From contig NZ_OY780957.1 of assembly GCF_963675985.1 (NCBI RefSeq), positions 1,038,001 to 1,102,000 on the forward strand: a stretch of DNA of 64,000 bases. The letters run 5' to 3'. This stretch comes from an uncultured Roseibium sp. (GTDB lineage: Bacteria > Pseudomonadota > Alphaproteobacteria > Rhizobiales > Stappiaceae). Position 1 is the stretch's first letter; every line of letters begins with the position of its first letter. The notes beneath the pieces are model-generated. The model did no database searches. It had not been told where the DNA came from and was given only the letters and a program-made list of their open reading frames with translations. Shown here one piece after another: positions 59,876-64,000 of this stretch. A program made the position numbers and the translations under genes.

Positions 59876-60610
59876 TCAGCCGTCATCCCGAGGCGCCCGC
59901 CTCAGGGCGACGAGCTTTCGGGTATAGGCGACGAGCCGGTCGAGCTTTTGCTGCGCCGTCGTGGCATCCCTGGCCTCGAGCGCATCCACCATCGCCTTGT
60001 GCAGGTCGGCGATGCTTTCCCGGTCGCGCAGGCGATAGACCAGCATGTTCATCAGCGGCTGCATCGCCTCGACCGCGCCGGAGACCTGGAAGCCGAGCAA
60101 GGGATTGCCGCTGGCGCGCGCGACGATGGAATGAAAGCGCACGTCCGAGGCGCAGAAGTCCTCGTCGCTCAGGTCCTTGCCCCGCTGTTTATAGACTTCG
60201 TCGCGAAGCGCCGACAGGTCTTCCTCCGTCCGGCGTTTGGCCGCAAGCGGCAGACAGGACGCTTCCAGAGTAAAGCGCGCCTCTATGGCGTCTTCCAACG
60301 GGATGTCGTTCATGCCGATCAAAAGCCGGCAGGTCGAGACCAGATCGTCCTGCGCCTCGTCCCAGGTGATCCGGTTGACGAAGGCCCCGCCGGCAGCGCC
60401 CCGTTCGGAACGGATCAGGTTCTGGGCCGCCAGCCGCTTCAACGCTTCGCGCACCGTTGCTCGCGATACGCCGAAACGGTCTGCGAGCTCCGTCTCGCTC
60501 GGCAGCTTTTCCTCAACGGCCAGATGGCCATCAACGATGGCCTTTCGGATGGCATTGGCGATTTGAGTCGACAATCCTTCCTTCCGGATTGCCTGATATT
60601 CGATCGCCAA
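59876..60610 (-). CDS. GntR/FadR-subfamily regulator (FCD domain), TTG start
   Basis: 244 residues from TTG at 60610: AGGAGG lies 5 bases before it, and it overlaps the GTG at 60616, which is therefore not the start. N-terminal winged HTH (EEKLPSETELADRFGVSRATVREALKRLAAQNLIRSERGAAGGAFV) and C-terminal FCD ligand domain (DFCASDVRFHSIVARASGNPLLGFQVSGAVEAMQPL, with the metal-binding D-x3-H and later histidines). FCD proteins sense carboxylic acids. Divergent from the DUF2182 operon with a perfect palindrome at 60713-60727 between them. Confidence 0.93.
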   Translation of the reverse strand: MAIEYQAIRKEGLSTQIANAIRKAIVDGHLAVEEKLPSETELADRFGVSRATVREALKRLAAQNLIRSERGAAGGAFVNRITWDEAQDDLVSTCRLLIGMNDIPLEDAIEARFTLEASCLPLAAKRRTEEDLSALRDEVYKQRGKDLSDEDFCASDVRFHSIVARASGNPLLGFQVSGAVEAMQPLMNMLVYRLRDRESIADLHKAMVDALEARDATTAQQKLDRLVAYTRKLVALRRAPRDDG

Positions 60611-60712
60611 TTGCACCTCCTTAGCCGTTCAGGAATGCCCGAGCGGAAACTCTTCCCGCGCGGTTTCAGCAAACCTATGAAGGCCAGTCACCAACGTCAA
60701 TGAGAAACAATC

Positions 60713-60727
60713 AATTGTCTGACAATT
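60713..60727. promoter_or_regulatory. Putative operator of the GntR/FCD regulator
   Basis: A perfect 15-base palindrome, AATTGTC, T, GACAATT, in the 181-base region between the divergent regulator gene and the DUF2182 gene. The type TTGTC-N-GACAA is usual for FadR/VanR-subfamily GntR proteins. It is 65 bases before the DUF2182 ATG. Confidence 0.75.
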
Positions 60728-60791
60728 AATTGTTTGACTTTTAACACCTTCCGGATCAGCTTTATCGGAAAAGAAATACCGGAGGAAACAC

Positions 60792-61607
60792 ATGGGCTTG
60801 AGCGCGGGCCTGATGTCCAGTCGCCGTTTGGGTCGCGAATTGGGCCGCCAGCTGGTCTGGGGCCTCTTTTTCGCGGGCATCCTCACCGCCTGGGGGCTGC
60901 TGTTCGTCATGCAGCCGGGTCTTGACCTGCCTGCCGGCTGGCAGGACCTCGGGGCGGACTACCTCACCTCCCTGTGCCGGAGCACGGCCGGGACCGCCGG
61001 CTATGCCCCCGTTCTGGCCATGTGGGCGCTCATGGCGCTGGCGATGATGGCGCCGACCACAGTACCCGCATTGAAGACCTATACCGATCTCGCCCACGCC
61101 GGCGCCGCCTCCGCATCCGGCCTTGCCGCGCTCATCGGCGGCTACCTTCTTGTCTGGCTCGGCTTTTCGGCCGTCGGCGCTGCGGCCCAGGTGCTGCTGT
61201 CCGGCTTCGGCCTGATCGATCCGCTCGGGCGGAGCACCGCGGCCTTTTTGAACGCGGGCCTCCTGGCAACCGCCGGCGCCTATCAGTTCAGCCGTCTGAA
61301 ACAGGCCTGTCTCACCAGCTGTCAGAGTCCGATGATGTTCTTCATGGCCCATTGGCAGCCGGGCGCCGCAGGCGCTTTCGGCATGGGCCTTAGGCTTGGC
61401 GCCGTCTGCCTCGGCTGCTGCTGGGCGCTGATGCTTCTGGCCTTCGTCGCCGGCACCATGAACCTCGCCTTCATGGGCCTCGCCATGGCGCTGATGGCAA
61501 TCGAGAAAATGCCCGTTATCGGGCGCACCCTCACGGTCCCGGTCGGCCTCGCGCTTCTGGCGGGTGCCGTGCTGACCGTCTTTTTCGCACTGCCAATAAT
61601 GAACTGA
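60792..61607 (+). CDS. DUF2182 domain-containing membrane protein
   Basis: 271 residues, predicted metal-binding integral membrane protein family (COG5486). Seven hydrophobic segments after a basic start (MSSRRLGRELGRQLVWG). The family signature LKQACLTSCQSPMMFFMAHW (C-x3-C after helix 4) is complete, preceded by MWALMALAMMAPTTVPALKTY and followed by RLGAVCLGCCWALMLLAFVAGTMNLAFMGLAMALMAIEK, with three further Cys. These Cys suggest metal (possibly copper) handling. GGAGG about 6 bases upstream. First gene of the operon with DUF1326 and acuI. Confidence 0.9.
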   Translation: MGLSAGLMSSRRLGRELGRQLVWGLFFAGILTAWGLLFVMQPGLDLPAGWQDLGADYLTSLCRSTAGTAGYAPVLAMWALMALAMMAPTTVPALKTYTDLAHAGAASASGLAALIGGYLLVWLGFSAVGAAAQVLLSGFGLIDPLGRSTAAFLNAGLLATAGAYQFSRLKQACLTSCQSPMMFFMAHWQPGAAGAFGMGLRLGAVCLGCCWALMLLAFVAGTMNLAFMGLAMALMAIEKMPVIGRTLTVPVGLALLAGAVLTVFFALPIMN

Positions 61608-61621
61608 AAGGGAGAGACCCC

Positions 61622-62248
61622 ATGAGCGGATGGGCCATAAAGGGCGAATTGATTCTCAACTGCAATTGCACGGTCTTCTGTCCGTGCGTCGTTTCGCTCG
61701 GCAAGCATCCCCCCACCGAGGGTTATTGCCAGGCCTGGGCCGGGGTCCGCATCGACACCGGCCACTACGAGGGCGAAGACCTTTCCGGCCTGAATATCGG
61801 CCTTGTCCTGGACATTCCCGGACTGATGGCCCGCGGCAACTGGAAGGCGGCGGCCTATATCGACGAACGCGCTTCCGATGCCGCCTATAACGGACTGGTG
61901 AAGATCTTTTCCGGTCAGGCCCGTGGCACCACCGGTCTGTTCCGGGTGCTCGTCAGTGAATTTTTGGGGGCTGAACGCGCGCCCGTTTCCTATACCATGG
62001 AGGGCAAGAAGCGCCGGTTGATCGTCGGCAAGGCGATCAAGGGCGAAGTCGAACCGATTTCGGGAACAAGGCCGGACGAGGAAGTCGTGGTGACCAACAC
62101 CGAATACTGGATGGGTTCGGACATCACCGTCGCGACCGCCACTCAAGGCCGGGTCCGCGCTTATGGACGGGTCTGGGACTTCGACGGCCGCAGTGCGGAA
62201 ATCTGCCAGATCGACTGGTCCGGACCGTCCGCCGAAATCGCCGCATGA
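61622..62248 (+). CDS. DUF1326 domain-containing protein
   Basis: 208 residues (COG5588). The N-terminus has the cysteine set N-C-N-C-T-V-F-C-P-C (about residues 14-22), the key family signature and a likely metal-binding site; a single further Cys lies in PTEGYCQAW. The rest is a compact alpha-beta domain (GLNIGLVLDIPGLMARGNWKAAAYIDERAS and ITVATATQGRVRAYGRVWDFDGRSAEICQIDWSGP). It follows the DUF2182 gene by 14 bases and is co-expressed. The DUF2182-DUF1326 pair recurs in many proteobacteria, with no described function. Confidence 0.9.
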   Translation: MSGWAIKGELILNCNCTVFCPCVVSLGKHPPTEGYCQAWAGVRIDTGHYEGEDLSGLNIGLVLDIPGLMARGNWKAAAYIDERASDAAYNGLVKIFSGQARGTTGLFRVLVSEFLGAERAPVSYTMEGKKRRLIVGKAIKGEVEPISGTRPDEEVVVTNTEYWMGSDITVATATQGRVRAYGRVWDFDGRSAEICQIDWSGPSAEIAA

Positions 62249-62279
62249 CCGAAAACCGAACCGAAAAGGAGATTGCCGA

Positions 62280-63272
62280 ATGACCTTCAAGGCGTTGCTC
62301 GTTGAAAAGGACGATGAGGGCAAGACCAGTGCCTCCGTTCAGGACCTGGATGAAAGCCGGCTTCCCGACGCAGACGTGACCGTCGCCGTGGACTATTCCA
62401 CCGTGAACTACAAGGATGGTCTGTGCATCGGTCCGGGCGGCGGCCTCGTGCGCACGTATCCGCATGTGCCCGGCATCGACTTCGCAGGCACGGTCGAAAC
62501 GTCAGGCGACAGCCGTTACAAGCCCGGCGACAAGGTCGTTCTCACCGGCTGGCGTGTCGGCGAGGCCTGGTGGGGAGGCTATTCCCAGAAGGCCTGCATC
62601 AAGGCCGACTGGCTGGTCCCCCTGCCCGACGGCCTGACGACCCGGGACGCCATGGCGATCGGCACCGCCGGCTTCACCGCCATGCTTGCCGTCATGGCGC
62701 TGGAAGACCACGGACTGAAGCCAGGCAACGGGCCGGTCCTGGTCACCGGTGCGGCCGGCGGCGTCGGCTCCGTGGCAACGGCGATCCTGGCCAATCTCGG
62801 CTATGAAGTTGCCGCCGTCACCGGCCGGCCGGAAACCGAAGACTATCTCAAATCCCTGGGCGCCACGCAGATCGTGCCCCGCGACGAGATCAACGAGACG
62901 GTCAAGCGGCCCCTGGAAAGCGAAACCTGGGCCGGCTGCGTCGATGCCGTTGGCGGCGCAATGCTTGCCCGTGTGCTCGGCCAGATGAAATACGGCGCGT
63001 CCGTTTCGGCTGTCGGTCTTGCAGGCGGCGCGGGTCTCCCGGCAACCGTCGTCCCGTTCCTGCTGCGCGGCGTCAACCTGCTCGGCATCGACAGTGTCAT
63101 GCGCCCCTACGAGGACCGGATCCGCGCCTGGACCCGCCTGGCAAGCGACCTGCCGATGGAGAAACTCCATGCCATGATCCAGCCGGCGACGCTTGCCGAT
63201 TTGCCAGACCTGGGCGCGGCGATCCTGAAGGGCCAGGTCAAAGGCCGTGTCGTTGTCGACGTGAACGCCTGA
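62280..63272 (+). CDS. acuI: Acrylyl-CoA reductase (NADPH), AcuI-like MDR family oxidoreductase
   Basis: 330 residues from ATG at 62280, with AAAGGAG upstream; the frame is open inside the DUF1326 gene but the homology starts here. MDR fold: DYSTVNYKDGLCIGPGGGLVRTYPHVPGIDFAGTV, then the nucleotide-binding motif VTGAAGGVGSVATAILANLGY (about 150) and AVTGRPETEDYLKSLGA. No catalytic zinc Cys set, in keeping with the YhdH/AcuI group that reduces acryloyl-CoA to propanoyl-CoA. Third gene of the regulator-controlled operon; AcuR, the usual TetR regulator, is absent. Confidence 0.9.
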   Translation: MTFKALLVEKDDEGKTSASVQDLDESRLPDADVTVAVDYSTVNYKDGLCIGPGGGLVRTYPHVPGIDFAGTVETSGDSRYKPGDKVVLTGWRVGEAWWGGYSQKACIKADWLVPLPDGLTTRDAMAIGTAGFTAMLAVMALEDHGLKPGNGPVLVTGAAGGVGSVATAILANLGYEVAAVTGRPETEDYLKSLGATQIVPRDEINETVKRPLESETWAGCVDAVGGAMLARVLGQMKYGASVSAVGLAGGAGLPATVVPFLLRGVNLLGIDSVMRPYEDRIRAWTRLASDLPMEKLHAMIQPATLADLPDLGAAILKGQVKGRVVVDVNA

Positions 63273-63336
63273 GGTTCTGCGTTCAAGGAACAAGAGACCT
63301 GCTGACACAGCTCTTTTTCTCAACAGCCATGCGCGT

Positions 63337-63374
63337 AAACGGCTGACGGACGATGATCCGGCAGCCGTTTTTTA
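63337..63374. terminator. Bidirectional terminator between acuI and trkH
   Basis: AAACGGCTG (63337-63345) pairs with CAGCCGTTT (63362-63370), followed by TTT on the plus strand and preceded by TTAC on the other. An inner CGGA/TCCG pair extends the stem. Confidence 0.8.
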
Positions 63375-64000
63375 GCGCTCCAGCCAGAAATCGGGGGTCA
63401 GGATGACGATGCCGGCGATGATTTCCAGCCGGCCGAGGATCATCTGGATGGCCAACAGCCATTTCGCTGTATCGGACAGGCTCTGAAAATTGCCGGCCGG
63501 ACCGATGATTTCGCCGACCCCGGGGCCGACATTGGCAAGGGCTGTGATCGACGCACTGAGCGCCGTTTCGAGGTCCATGCCCAAAAGGCTGTAGATGGCG
63601 GCAAAAACCGCGAAGGTTCCCGCGTAGAGGATGCCGAACACCAAGACGCCCTCGATCACCGAACTGCCGACCGGTTTGCCGGAATAGCGGGTGTTGACCA
63701 CCCTGTGCGGATGGATCATCCGCCGAAGCAGCGTGTGGATGAAGCCCAGAAGCACGGCAATGCGGAACATCTTGAAGCCGCCGGCTGTCGACCCGCTGCA
63801 TCCACCGAGGAACGTCAGCAGGAAAAACACGGCGATGAAGAACGGACCCCATTGGAGATAATCATCGGTGGCATAGCCCGTCGTCGTCACCACCGAGACG
63901 ACGTGAAACACGGAATCGGTAAACAGGCCCAGGGGCGCGCTGTCGTTCTGAGCGCGAAGGGACAGGAAAACGGCAAAGCTTGCGATCGTGACAATGGCAA
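63372..64000 (-). CDS. trkH: TrkH family potassium uptake protein, C-terminal part (5' truncated by window)
   Basis: About 209 codons to the window edge; the gene continues beyond base 64000. Features of the potassium channel-like TrkH/KtrB core: SVVTTTGYATDDYLQWGP (pore loop with TTTGY, the K+ filter of repeat 3), TFLGGCSGSTAGGFKMFRI (filter-like CSGSTAGG of repeat 4 with the Gly), LANVGPGVGEIIGPAGNFQSLSDTAKWLLAIQMILGRLEI, ending in LTPDFW. It imports K+ with TrkA. A bidirectional terminator overlaps its stop codon. The internal in-frame GTG at 63911 is not the start. Confidence 0.95.
   Translation of the reverse strand, partial: AIVTIASFAVFLSLRAQNDSAPLGLFTDSVFHVVSVVTTTGYATDDYLQWGPFFIAVFFLLTFLGGCSGSTAGGFKMFRIAVLLGFIHTLLRRMIHPHRVVNTRYSGKPVGSSVIEGVLVFGILYAGTFAVFAAIYSLLGMDLETALSASITALANVGPGVGEIIGPAGNFQSLSDTAKWLLAIQMILGRLEIIAGIVILTPDFWLER

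Overview
The window is a GC-rich chromosomal segment of an alphaproteobacterium, most likely of the order Hyphomicrobiales (Rhizobiales) and close to marine Stappiaceae (Roseibium/Labrenzia type). This rests on the family content: DUF2794, DUF1045 inside a C-P lyase operon, an Irr-type iron box, a CarD / RpoH / FdxA / S4 / SUV3-like helicase neighbourhood, and many short ATGA/GTGA overlaps. No phage, integrase, insertion sequence, rRNA operon or CRISPR array was seen. The placement is inference from gene families only.

Layout. 1-7.5 kb is housekeeping: the tail of an ABC permease, two secreted unknowns, a Bax-inhibitor-1/YccA protein with a clear terminator, DUF2794, a GNAT acetyltransferase, inorganic pyrophosphatase, a minimal metalloprotease, and a yqaA-dsbB-small membrane protein operon on the minus strand. 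7.8-10.9 kb is an exporter operon (NEW3-domain membrane protein, ABC ATPase, ABC permease). 11.1-15.6 kb holds a CvrA-type antiporter, tRNA-Leu(CAA), a cupin protein and a CYTH-CHAD protein. 15.6-23.7 kb is a C-P lyase locus: phnF divergent from phnGHIJKL, DUF1045, phnM and phnN. It has a perfect palindrome as putative PhnF operator and a possible Pho box, but no phosphonate transporter. 23.8-27.1 kb has DUF805 and AsmA proteins. 27.4-33.1 kb is an iron operon on the minus strand (Cys-containing unknown, imelysin IrpA, di-heme oxidoreductase, second imelysin, DUF1513) behind an Irr-box-like palindrome. 33.3-40 kb has TerB, a glutamine amidotransferase, a small DnaB-like ATPase, pyruvate carboxylase (TTG start) and a LuxR-type solo.

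40.3-55.3 kb is a conserved stress and RNA neighbourhood (SUV3-like helicase, S4 protein, fdxA, carD, rpoH-type sigma, M48 lipoprotein peptidase, nuclease-like protein). It appears to be interrupted between fdxA and carD by about 6.7 kb carrying a very large glycine-rich autotransporter with 198-bp tandem repeats and a divergent AraC-type regulator. 55.5-64 kb has tRNA-Arg(CCT), a ChaA-type antiporter, a CDF metal exporter, a SLATT-like two-TM/coiled-coil protein, a glutathione S-transferase, a GntR/FCD regulator (TTG start) divergent from a DUF2182-DUF1326-acuI operon with a perfect 15-bp palindrome between them, and the 3' part of trkH running off the window.

The best candidates for undescribed biology are the Cys-motif pair DUF2182/DUF1326 with its own regulator and operator, the autotransporter/AraC insertion, the SLATT-like protein, the NEW3-ABC exporter, and the S4 gene that has no ordinary start codon after the helicase stop.
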